A DNA stretch of 64,000 nt. Origin: Trebonia sp963777905. Its GTDB lineage: Bacteria; Actinomycetota; Actinomycetes; Streptosporangiales; Streptosporangiaceae. Of the stretch, positions 51,775-60,229 are shown piece by piece (the first letter of the stretch is position 1; the number at the start of each line of letters is the position of its first letter). Location: assembly GCA_963777905.1 (NCBI GenBank), contig CAVZSM010000041.1, positions 62,001-126,000 of the forward strand, in the 5' to 3' direction. The notes beneath the pieces were generated by a model. The model was not told the DNA's origin and did not search any database. It was given only the letters and a program-made list of their open reading frames with translations. A program made the translations under genes and the position numbers.

Positions 51775-53586
51775 TCAGACCGCCAGCGTGATTCCGGTCG
51801 GCGAGTGGGCCGTCTTCAGCACCCGGCCTCCGCCCAGGTACATATGGACACCGCAGGGCAGGCACGGGTCGAAGCTGCGGACCGCGCGCATGATGTCGAT
51901 GCCCTTGAAGTTGTCCGGCTCGTTCTCTTCGAAGATCGGCGTGTTCTGCACCGCGTCTTCGTATGGGCCAGGCGTCCCGTACGTGTCACGGACGGACCCG
52001 TTCCACGGGGTCGGCGGGTACGGGTGGTAGTTGGCGATCTTGCCGCCCCTGATGACCATGTGGTGCGAGAGGACGCCGCGGACCGCCTCGGTGAACCCGC
52101 AGCTGAAGGCCTCGTCGGGAACCTTGAACGACTCCCACGTCTTGGTGTGCCCGGCACGGACCTCGGCGAGCGCCTGCTCCGTGAAGTACAGCGCGCACGC
52201 CGCGGCGTAGGCCTGGAAGTAGGTCCGGGCCCTGTTCCGCTCGATCGCGTTGGACAGCGGCTGGCCGGCCTTGTCGACCGGGATTTTCCACTCGAACGTG
52301 GTCTCTGGGCGGGACATCGTCCGCGGCAGGTTGATCTGCACGCTGTGCCCGGTGGACTTCACGTAGCCGAAGTCCACGAGGCCCGCGAGCGCCGTCGCCC
52401 ACAGCCGCGCGATCGGGCCGCCGCCGGTGTCGAGCGGCAGGTAGTCCTTGCCGTCGAACCAGCGCGGCGACATCGTCCAGCTGTACTTGTCGTCGAAGTC
52501 ACGCTTGGCCGGCCGCGGGATCGTGTGCTGGTTCCACGGGTGCCTGCGGTCCACCGGGTTGCCCAGCGGGTCGTGCGTGACGAACATCTCCTTGTCCTCC
52601 CAGTCCTCGTAGTACGAGTGACCGAGCAGGATCCTGATGCCGAGGTTGATGTCGACCAAGCTGGTGGTGACGAGCTTGCCGTCGACCACCACGCCGGGCG
52701 TGACGAACATCTTGCGGCCCCAGTCCTCCATGTTCTGGTAGGTGAAGTCGCAGTACTCGGGGTTGTTGAGGCTGCCCCAGCAGCCGAGCAGCACCCGCCG
52801 CCTGCCGACTTCCTCGTACCCGGGCAGCGCTTCGTACATGAAGTCGAAGAGGTCGTCGTGCATCGGCACGACGCGCTTCATGAACTCCACGTAGCGCATC
52901 AGCCGGGTCAGGTAGTCGGTGAACAGCTGCACCGTCGCCACCGTGCCGACGCCGCCGGGGTAGAGCGTCGACGGGTGCACGTGACGCCCTTCCATCAGGC
53001 AGAACATCTCGCGCGTCGACCGCGACACCTGTAGCGCCTCGCGGTAGAACTCGCCCTCGAGCGGGTTGAGCGAGCGCATGATGTCGCCGATGGTCCGGTA
53101 GCCGTGGTCGGCCGCGTGCGGCGCCTCGGTCGCGTTGGCGCGCTCGAGCACGCCCGGGTTGGTCTCGGCGACCATCCTCTCGCAGTAGTCCACGCCGACC
53201 AGGTTCTCCTGGAAGATGTTGTGGTCGAACATGTACTCCGCGGACTCGCCGAGGTTGATGATCCACTCGCCGAGGTGCGGCGGGCGGACGCCGTAGGCCA
53301 TGTTCTGGTTGTAGACCGAGCAGGTCGCGTGGTTGTCACCGCAGATCCCGCAGATCCGGCTGGTGATGAAGTGCGCGTCCCGCGGGTCCTTGCCCTTCAT
53401 GAAGATGCTGTAGCCGCGGAAGATGGACGACGTGCTGTGGCACTCGGCGACCCGCTTGGCCTTGAAGTCGATCTTGGTGTAGATGCCGAGGCTGCCCACG
53501 ATCCTGGTGATCGGGTCCCACGTCATCTCGGTGAGCTGGGAGTCCTTGCCCGCCGCCTTGCTCGGTGCCTTCTCTGTCGCTGTCAT
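51775..53586 (-). CDS. hhyL: [NiFe]-hydrogenase large subunit, group 1h-like
   Basis: A 603-residue large subunit. The L1 nickel-ligand motif is RICGICGDNHATC (about residues 75-87) and the L2 motif DPCLPCGVHMYLG near the C-terminus, with the expected 20-odd-residue peptide after the last His for removal by the maturation protease. Sequence blocks such as NIFQENLVGVDYCERMVAETNP and LLGCWGSLNNPEYCDFTYQN recall actinobacterial group 1h (Hhy) enzymes, known for oxidising atmospheric H2 in mycobacteria and streptomycetes. ATG 53586 is 7 bases after the small-subunit stop. Confidence 0.94.
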   Translation of the reverse strand: MTATEKAPSKAAGKDSQLTEMTWDPITRIVGSLGIYTKIDFKAKRVAECHSTSSIFRGYSIFMKGKDPRDAHFITSRICGICGDNHATCSVYNQNMAYGVRPPHLGEWIINLGESAEYMFDHNIFQENLVGVDYCERMVAETNPGVLERANATEAPHAADHGYRTIGDIMRSLNPLEGEFYREALQVSRSTREMFCLMEGRHVHPSTLYPGGVGTVATVQLFTDYLTRLMRYVEFMKRVVPMHDDLFDFMYEALPGYEEVGRRRVLLGCWGSLNNPEYCDFTYQNMEDWGRKMFVTPGVVVDGKLVTTSLVDINLGIRILLGHSYYEDWEDKEMFVTHDPLGNPVDRRHPWNQHTIPRPAKRDFDDKYSWTMSPRWFDGKDYLPLDTGGGPIARLWATALAGLVDFGYVKSTGHSVQINLPRTMSRPETTFEWKIPVDKAGQPLSNAIERNRARTYFQAYAAACALYFTEQALAEVRAGHTKTWESFKVPDEAFSCGFTEAVRGVLSHHMVIRGGKIANYHPYPPTPWNGSVRDTYGTPGPYEDAVQNTPIFEENEPDNFKGIDIMRAVRSFDPCLPCGVHMYLGGGRVLKTAHSPTGITLAV

Positions 53587-53593
53587 CGCTTGA

Positions 53594-54648
53594 TCACCAC
53601 GTCTTCTGATAGCCGGTGCGAAGCTCGGTGCCCTTGACCCGCCACTTCGGTTCCTTGTCCACGGTGCGGGCGGTGATGCCGCGCAGCGACCGGATGACCG
53701 TGCCGTACATCCCGCTCGCCGTGGCTCGACACCCGAGCGACCCGGCGGCTCGTCCATGAACGGCATGAACTTGTCGGGGAAGCCCGGCATCGTGCAGGCG
53801 ATGCAGATGCCGCCCACGTTGGGGCAGCCGCCGACGCCGTTGATCCAGCCCCGCTTGGGGACGTTGCACTTGACGACGGGCCCCCAGCAGCCCAGCTTGA
53901 CCAGGCACTTCGGCGAGTCGTACTCGCCGGCGAACGTTCCTTCCTCGTAGTAGCCGGCCCGGTCGCAGCCCTGGTGCACGGTCGCCTCGAACAGCCAGCG
54001 CGGCCGCAGCGCGTCGTCCAGCGGGATCATCGGCGCCTGCCCGGTCACCTGGTACAGCAGGTACAGGATCGTCTCGGACAGGTTGTCGGGCTGGATCGGG
54101 CAGCCGGGCACGCACACGATGGGCAGGCCGGCCTTGGACTTCCAGTCCCAGCCGAGGTAGTCCGGGACGCCCATGGCGCCGGTGGGGTTGCCGGCCATGG
54201 CGTGGATGCCGCCGTAGGTGGCGCAGGTGCCGACCGCGAGGATGGCCGTCGCCTTCGGCGCCAGCCGGTCCAGCCACTCGCTGGTGGTCATCGGCTGGCC
54301 GGTCGCCGGGTTGTTGCCGAACCCGCACCAGTACCCTTCGGACTTGATCGCCTCGTTCGGGATCGATCCCTCGACGACCAGCACGAACGGCTCCAGTTCG
54401 CCCCGGTCCGCCTTGTGCCACCATTCGATGAAGTTGTCGGCGCCCTGCTCGGGTCCGCATTCGAAGTCGATCAGCGGCCAGTGCACGGCCACCTTCGGCA
54501 GCCCTGGCAGGGCGCCGAGCACGATTTCCTCGATGCTGGGCTGGGTGGCGGCGGTGAGCGCCACCGAGTCCCCGTCGCACCCGAGACCGCCGTTCATCCA
54601 CAGAATGTGTATGACTGGGTCCTGCGTAGCCTGTGACTCCTGCGTCAT
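53594..54648 (-). CDS. hhyS: [NiFe]-hydrogenase small subunit, group 1h-like, frameshifted near the end
   Basis: From ATG 54648 the frame encodes HILWMNGGLGCDGDSVALTAA, where the second proximal-cluster position is Asp rather than Cys, as reported for oxygen-tolerant group 1h enzymes. It continues with AVGTCATYGGIHAMAGNPTG, VPGCPIQPDNL and further cluster cysteines to FMPFMDEPPG. There (near 53740) it slips. The expected tail TASGMYGTVIRSLRGITART to TGYQKTW is in the next frame, ending at 53594. Adding one G restores 352 codons. As given, the unshifted frame runs without stop into hhyL. No twin-arginine signal is evident at the N-terminus. Confidence 0.88.
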
Positions 54649-54865
54649 GGCATGCCGTCCTTCGGTCGGCCGCGGCCGACTGGCCCGCTCCGGGCCGTAG
54701 GCCGTCTTCGGTGTCCTCAAGCGTAAACCTGGTGTGAGCGAAGGATCAAGACACAACCGTCGGCCCGGCGGACATTTCTGTCCGCCGATCGTGAGTCGCA
54801 TTCCGGCGCACCGGGCACGTACGCTTACGAGGCAGGGAGCGTGCGGTGGCACCCGGGAAAGGGTT
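54649..54865. promoter_or_regulatory. Divergent control region of the hydrogenase operon
   Basis: A perfect 16-bp palindrome GTCGGCCGCGGCCGAC (54665-54680) lies just upstream of the small-subunit start. CGGCGGACA (54766-54774) and TGTCCGCCG (54779-54787) form a 9-bp stem with a 4-base loop in the middle of the region. Both are candidate operators for the HTH protein transcribed divergently from 54866. No clear sigma-54 -24/-12 promoter is seen. Confidence 0.5.
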
Positions 54866-55471
54866 ATGGACAGGGCAGACGACCGGATCAGCGACAACAT
54901 CGAGGTCGTGCCTGTCGTGGTGGTGTCGCAGACTTTCCCCGCTCGGCCGTCCTCGATCCCGGACATCCGCGATTTCGTCAGGCGCTGCCTTGCCCAGTCG
55001 CCGCTGTCGGAGGAAGACACCCGCGAGGTCGGCGAGACCGTGTCCCAGGCGCTGCTGGAGGCGGCCGGCCCGACCGGGGCCATCAGTGTCTCCTTCCGCA
55101 TCTTCCCGGACCACGTCGAGGTGGACGTGCTCCGCTCCGGCCCGCAGTTCCCGTCCGCCCCGGCTATCGACGCGCTGACGTCGCTGCTGCGCTCCCGCGA
55201 GTCCGCAGGCCCGGCGCCCGTCGCGGAGCTCCCCGCTACCGGACTCGCCGCAGCGGCCGCCGAGGCCGGCAGCGACCGGGCGCCCTCGGCGTCGTTCGCC
55301 GAATGGATGACCGGCGTGCTGCGCAGGGAAGGCCTCACGATCGAGTCCGCGGCGAGCCAGCTGGGCGTCTCGGTGAAGACCGTCAGCCGCTGGGTCGGCG
55401 GCAGCACCGAGCCGCGGCTGCGTGACCTGCGGCGGATCCACGAGCTCTTCGGCGAGGTCCCGTTCCCCTGA
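54866..55471 (+). CDS. XRE-type HTH protein with degenerate HATPase-like N-terminus, candidate hydrogenase regulator
   Basis: A 201-residue protein. Residues ~20-95 (IPDIRDFVRRCLAQSPLSEED, then VGETVSQALLEAA and SFRIFPDHVEVDVLRSG) have the rhythm of an anti-sigma-type HATPase domain but lack its N-box Asn and ATP-binding glycines. Residues ~145-195 are a helix-turn-helix (LTIESAASQLGVSVKTVSRWVGGSTEPR). It is divergent from the hydrogenase small-subunit gene across a region with two palindromes. A transcription factor for the locus is a reasonable inference, with no direct evidence. ATG 54866 was preferred to an earlier in-frame start at 54734. Confidence 0.78.
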   Translation: MDRADDRISDNIEVVPVVVVSQTFPARPSSIPDIRDFVRRCLAQSPLSEEDTREVGETVSQALLEAAGPTGAISVSFRIFPDHVEVDVLRSGPQFPSAPAIDALTSLLRSRESAGPAPVAELPATGLAAAAAEAGSDRAPSASFAEWMTGVLRREGLTIESAASQLGVSVKTVSRWVGGSTEPRLRDLRRIHELFGEVPFP

Positions 55472-55497
55472 CCGGCCGCCCGGCGTACGGTGGGGCC

Positions 55498-56052
55498 GTG
55501 GACGACATCACAGGCTCTTTCCGGCTCGGCCCGGACTCCGGCCGGGTCGTCATCAAGACCGGCCGGGCGGGGCTCGCCGCCCGCGCGGGTCACGACCTGA
55601 CCATCGAGGTCACCCGCTGGTCCGCGACGGTCACGGTGCCCGGCGACGGCGTGGCCGCGGCGGAGGTCACCGCCGAGCTCGACCTCGGGTCGCTGGCCGT
55701 GCTCGAAGGGACCGGCGGCGCCAAGCCGCTCAGCGACAAGGACCGCCGCGACATCCTGAACACGGCCGGCAAGATCCTCGGCCGCGGCACGGCCCGCTTC
55801 ACCTCGTCCCGGATCATCCCGGCGGCCTCAGGCGGCGCGATCGAGGGAACGCTGACCCTCAACGGCGCGACCAGGCCGGCCAGGCTGCAGCTGGTGAGCC
55901 GGGGGCCCGGCCAGTACCGGGGCACCGCCACGGTGCGGCAGACCGACCACGGCATCACGCCGTACACCGGCTTCTTCGGCGCGCTCAAGCTCAAGGACGA
56001 GGTGACGGTCGAGGTGGAAGCCGACCTGACCCGCGCCGCGAGAGAAAAATAG
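55498..56052 (+). CDS. YceI family protein
   Basis: A 184-residue YceI-domain protein, a lipocalin-like beta barrel that binds isoprenoid-type lipids in characterised members. Signatures include SGRVVIKTGRAGLAARAGHDLTIE, FTSSRIIPAASGGAIEGTLTLNGATRP and the end LKLKDEVTVEVEADLT. There is no signal peptide, so it is likely cytoplasmic. It begins with GTG 55498 and sits between the HTH gene and hypF on the same strand. Quinone binding related to hydrogenase electron transfer is possible but speculative. Confidence 0.85.
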   Translation: MDDITGSFRLGPDSGRVVIKTGRAGLAARAGHDLTIEVTRWSATVTVPGDGVAAAEVTAELDLGSLAVLEGTGGAKPLSDKDRRDILNTAGKILGRGTARFTSSRIIPAASGGAIEGTLTLNGATRPARLQLVSRGPGQYRGTATVRQTDHGITPYTGFFGALKLKDEVTVEVEADLTRAAREK

Positions 56053-56071
56053 TCCTATTCAGAACGGGCCC

Positions 56072-58503
56072 GTGATGACTCAGGTGATCAGGACCGCGCT
56101 GCGCGTGGAGGGCATCGTCCAGGGGGTCGGCTTCCGCCCGTTCGTCTATTCGCTCGCGACCGGCCTGGGCCTCGGCGGCCTGGTGGGCAACGACGTGGAC
56201 GGCGTGTTCGCCGAGATCGAGGGCCCGCCCGCGACGGTGCGGGAGTTCCTGCGCCGGCTGGAGCGCGAGGCGCCGCCGCTGGCGCGGATCGAACGGGTCA
56301 CCACGTCCGCCATGCCGCCGGCCGGCACGGCCTCCTTCACGATCGCGCCGAGCGGCCCCGCTGGCCGGCGCAGGACCCTGGTCGCGGCGGACACCGCGAC
56401 CTGCGCGGACTGCCTGCGCGAGCTGTCCGACCCGGCCGACCGCAGGTACCGGTACCCGTTCATCAACTGCACGAACTGCGGCCCGCGGTTCACCATCGTC
56501 CGCGACGTGCCCTACGACCGGCCGCTGACCACGATGGCCGGCTTCGCGATGTGCGAGCCGTGCGCGGCGGAGTACCACGACCCGGCCGACCGCCGATACC
56601 ACGCCCAGCCGACGTGCTGCCCGGCGTGCGGCCCGCGGCTGGCGCTGCTCGGCGCGGCGGGGGAGCCGCTGGACCTGGGGGAGCCGCTGACTGGTGACCC
56701 GCTGGGCGCAGCGGCCGAGTTGCTCAGGGACGGCCGGATCGTCGCCGTGAAGGGGCTCGGCGGATACCACCTCGCGGCGGACGCCGCGCGCGACGACGCG
56801 GTCGCCGCGCTGCGCGCCCGCAAGCACCGGGAGGACAAGCCGTTCGCGGTGCTCGCCGCCGGCCTGGCCGCGGCCCGCGCGCTGTGCGAGGTCGACGATG
56901 CGGCCGCGGCCCTGCTCACCAGCCGGGCCAGGCCGGTCGTGCTGCTGCCCCGGCTGCCCGGTGCGGCGGTCGCCCCGTCGGCCGCGCCGGGAAACCGCCA
57001 CCTCGGGATCATGCTGCCCTACACCCCGCTGCACCACCTGCTAGCCGGCGCTATGGCCGGACCGATCGTGCTGACCAGCGGAAACGTCTCAGACGAGCCG
57101 ATCGCCTACCGCGACGAGGACGCGCTCGCGCGGCTGGCCGGGATCGCGGACGCGTTCCTCACCCACGACCGGGCGATCCACATCAGGACCGACGACTCGG
57201 TGACCCGCGTTTTCCGCGGCCGCCCGCTGCCGGTGCGCCGCTCCCGCGGCTACGTCCCGGAACCGGTCGTCGTGCCCGGCGGCTTCCCCCGCCAGGTGCT
57301 GGCCTGCGGCGCCGAGCTGAAGAACACCTTCTGCCTGGCCAAGGAGCGGCACGCCTTCGTCTCGCACCACATCGGGGACCTGGAGAACGTCGAGACGCTG
57401 CGCTCCTTCACCGAGGGCATCGAACACTTCCGCCGCCTCTTCGACGTCGACCCCCGTGTCGTGGCGTACGACCTGCACCCGGAGTACCTCTCGACGAAGT
57501 ACGCGCTGGACCGCGCGCAGACAGACGTGGAGCTGGTCGGCGTGCAGCACCACCACGCCCACGTCGCCTCCTGCCTGGCCGACAACGGCTGGCCCGCCGG
57601 CCCCGGGGCGGGCAGCGCCCGCGTCATCGGGGTGGCCTTCGACGGCACCGGCTACGGCACCGACGGCACCTTGTGGGGCGGTGAGTTCCTGATCGCGGAC
57701 TACGCCGGCTTCGAGCGCGCCGGCCACCTGGCGCCCGTCCCGCTGCCCGGCGGCCAGGCCGCGATCAGGCAGCCCTGGCGGATGGCCGCCGCCTACCTCG
57801 ACGGTCTCGACGATCTCGACGTCAAGGTCCGGCCAGCCTGGACGTCATGCGGCGCAACTCCGCCCAGTGGGCGGCCGTCGTCGCGATGGCGCGCAAGGGC
57901 GTGAACGCGCCGCTCACGTCCAGCGCGGGCCGCCTGTTCAACGCCGTCGCGGCGCTCCTCGGCGTCCGCGACGCGATCAACTACGAGGGACAGGCCGCCA
58001 TCGAGCTGGAACAGCTGGCCGACCCGGCGGAGCGAGGCGCCTACCGCGCCGCCATCGACGCGGAAAATCCCGGCAAGCACGCCGGCCACGAACGGACAGC
58101 GGCCCCGGCGGCCGAAGCGGCCGCCGGCCCGGCCCCTGAGGCTGGCCGCCCGTTCCACGTCCGCGGCGCGGACCTGGTCCGCGCCGCGGCCGACGACCTC
58201 GCGGCGGGCGTCCCGCCCGCCGTCATCGCCGCCCGCTTCCACAACGGCGTGGCCGCCGTCGTGGCAGCGGCCTGCCTGCGCATCCGCGAGCGCCACGCGC
58301 TGACCACGGTGGCCCTGTCCGGCGGGGTATTCCAGAACATGCTGCTGCTGAACCAGGTGGTCACCCGCCTGGAGTCCCGCGGGTTCACGGTCCTGACGCA
58401 CTCCCGCGTGCCGTGCAACGACGGCGGCATCAGCCTCGGCCAGGCGGTCATCGCCGCGGCCAGGGATCGGCTGGGCTCGGGCGCACCGGCCCTGGACTCT
58501 TAA
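56072..58503 (+). CDS. hypF: Carbamoyltransferase HypF, frameshifted
   Basis: HypF makes the thiocarboxamide that becomes the cyanide ligands of the NiFe centre. Domains in order: acylphosphatase (VEGIVQGVGFRPFVYSLA), two zinc fingers (CADCLREL with CTNCGPRFT; CEPCAAEY with CCPACGPRL), YrdC-like (AVKGLGGYHLAADA and KHREDKPFAVL), and the Kae1-like part (HHHAHVASCLADNGW). At about 57835 the frame from GTG 56072/ATG 56075 runs into a wrong tail ending at 57904. The C-terminus (SLDVMRRNSAQWAAVVAM, LSGGVFQNMLLLN) continues in the adjacent frame to 58503. Adding one base gives 811 codons, typical of HypF. Confidence 0.88.
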
Positions 58504-58664
58504 CCCCGGGTTCGAAAGTGGATTCCTGATACTACTGATGCGGATGTTTATAGCCGATTGTCCAAATGTGCAAGTTTGCGAGCTGATAGTCCGTTACGCT
58601 GCAGCCGTATCGCGGGGGCGGTTATGTGCCAGCCAGCCCCCGTCACGATCGGCGGAGGGGGACC

Positions 58665-60227
58665 ATGGCCACGTTTACTACTGGCATGCAGCCAGTCGAG
58701 GAGTCGAGAGAAAAAGGCCTCAAGACTGGCGCCCTTGGCCTGGCGTCAAGCGTCGTCATAGGAGTCGCGTCAACGGCACCCGCCTACAGCCTGGCCGCGA
58801 CGCTGTTCTTCGTGGTGGCGGCCGTCGGGCTGAAGTCGCCGCTGGTCGCCGTGCTGGCGTTCGTGCCGATGCTGCTGTGCTCGATCGGCTTCAGCGAGCT
58901 GAACAAGGCCGACCCTGACTGCGGGACCACGTTCATCTGGTCGACCAGGGCGTTCGGGCCAGCCATGGGCTGGGCAGGCGGCTGGGCCACGGTGGCCGCC
59001 GACATCCTGGTCATGGGCAGCCTCGCCCAGGTAGCCGGGCAGTACGGGTTCTTCCTTTTCCAGGGACCGAACAGCTCGATCGGAGCTAACGCATCCGGCG
59101 GCTGGGTGCTGCTGGTGGGCATCTTGTGGATCATCGTGATGACCTACATCTGCTACCGCGGCATCGAGCTCTCGGCCCGGTTCCAGCGGGTGCTGCTGAC
59201 CATCGAGGTCGTCATGCTGATGGTGCTGTCGCTGACGGCACTGGTCAAGGTATACGTCAGCAAGCCGGCGGGGTCGCTGCACCCGAGCCTCAGCTGGCTG
59301 TCGCCGTCGGGCCTGACCCTCTCGGCGTTCGTGTCCGGGATCATCTTGATGCTGTTCATCTACTGGGGCTGGGACACTGCCTTGTCGGTGAACGAGGAGA
59401 CCGCGGACAAGTCCAGAATACCGGGCCGGGCCGGGATCATCTCGACGGTCCTGCTGCTGTTCACCTACGGGATCGTCATCGTCGCCGTGCAGTCGTTCGC
59501 CGGGGTCGGCGCCAAGGGCGTCGGGCTGACGAACCCGGACCACCAGTTCGACGTGCTGTCGGTGACCGGGAGCGCGATCTTCGGAAGCACCGGGTTCGGC
59601 GCGGTCTTGTCCCGGCTGCTGATCCTGATGGTGCTCAGTTCGGCGGCCGCGTCCACCCAGACGACGATCCTGCCGGCCGCCCGCACCACGCTGTCCATGG
59701 CCGCGTACCGCGCGCTGCCCCAGCAGTTCGCCAAGATCAGTCCCCGGTACCTGACCCCCACGGTGTCCACGATCGTGGTGGGGGTCGCTTCCGTCGCGCT
59801 GTACATCCCGCTGAACTTCATCGCCGGGGGCAACCCGATCGCTGACGCCGTTTCCGCGATCGGGCTCTACATCGCCTTCTACTACGGGCTGACGGCCTTC
59901 GCCTGTGCCTGGTATTACCGGTCCACGGTGACGAACAGCGCCCGCGACCTGTGGATGCGCGGCATCCTGCCGGTGCTCGGCGGCCTGATCATGTTCTCGG
60001 CCGGTCTCTACAGCCTGCAAAGCGACTGGGTGGCGTCCAACAGCTACACCGGCTGGACGGTGCCTGGCCTGAACTGGCAGATCGGCGGGATCTTCATCAT
60101 CGCCGCGCTGGCCGCGCTGGCCGGCATAGCCAGCTTTGTCTACATGCGTGTCACCGCCCCCGCCTTCTTCCGCAGGCAGACCCTCACGAGGTCCACCCCC
60201 GTGCGGATCCCTGAAATGGAGCTGTAG
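58665..60227 (+). CDS. APC-superfamily amino-acid permease
   Basis: A 520-residue secondary transporter with about 12 membrane segments. The start GLKTGALGLASSVVIGVASTAPAYSLA is the APC TM1 substrate-binding region, and ELNKADPDCGTTFIWSTRAFGP is the conserved TM2-loop-TM3 block. FIYWGWDTALSVNEETADKSR is the TM6 region. It probably imports an amino acid or amine; specificity is not readable. ATG 58665 follows GGAGGGGG. The STAND-like TPR gene begins 2 bases after its stop, so they form one transcription unit. Confidence 0.9.
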   Translation: MATFTTGMQPVEESREKGLKTGALGLASSVVIGVASTAPAYSLAATLFFVVAAVGLKSPLVAVLAFVPMLLCSIGFSELNKADPDCGTTFIWSTRAFGPAMGWAGGWATVAADILVMGSLAQVAGQYGFFLFQGPNSSIGANASGGWVLLVGILWIIVMTYICYRGIELSARFQRVLLTIEVVMLMVLSLTALVKVYVSKPAGSLHPSLSWLSPSGLTLSAFVSGIILMLFIYWGWDTALSVNEETADKSRIPGRAGIISTVLLLFTYGIVIVAVQSFAGVGAKGVGLTNPDHQFDVLSVTGSAIFGSTGFGAVLSRLLILMVLSSAAASTQTTILPAARTTLSMAAYRALPQQFAKISPRYLTPTVSTIVVGVASVALYIPLNFIAGGNPIADAVSAIGLYIAFYYGLTAFACAWYYRSTVTNSARDLWMRGILPVLGGLIMFSAGLYSLQSDWVASNSYTGWTVPGLNWQIGGIFIIAALAALAGIASFVYMRVTAPAFFRRQTLTRSTPVRIPEMEL

Positions 60228-60229
60228 GC

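Noticed and set aside
58501..58535. Possible tRNA from GGGTTCGAAAG
   Set aside because: No acceptor, D or anticodon stem can be built upstream because that sequence is the hypF 3' end.
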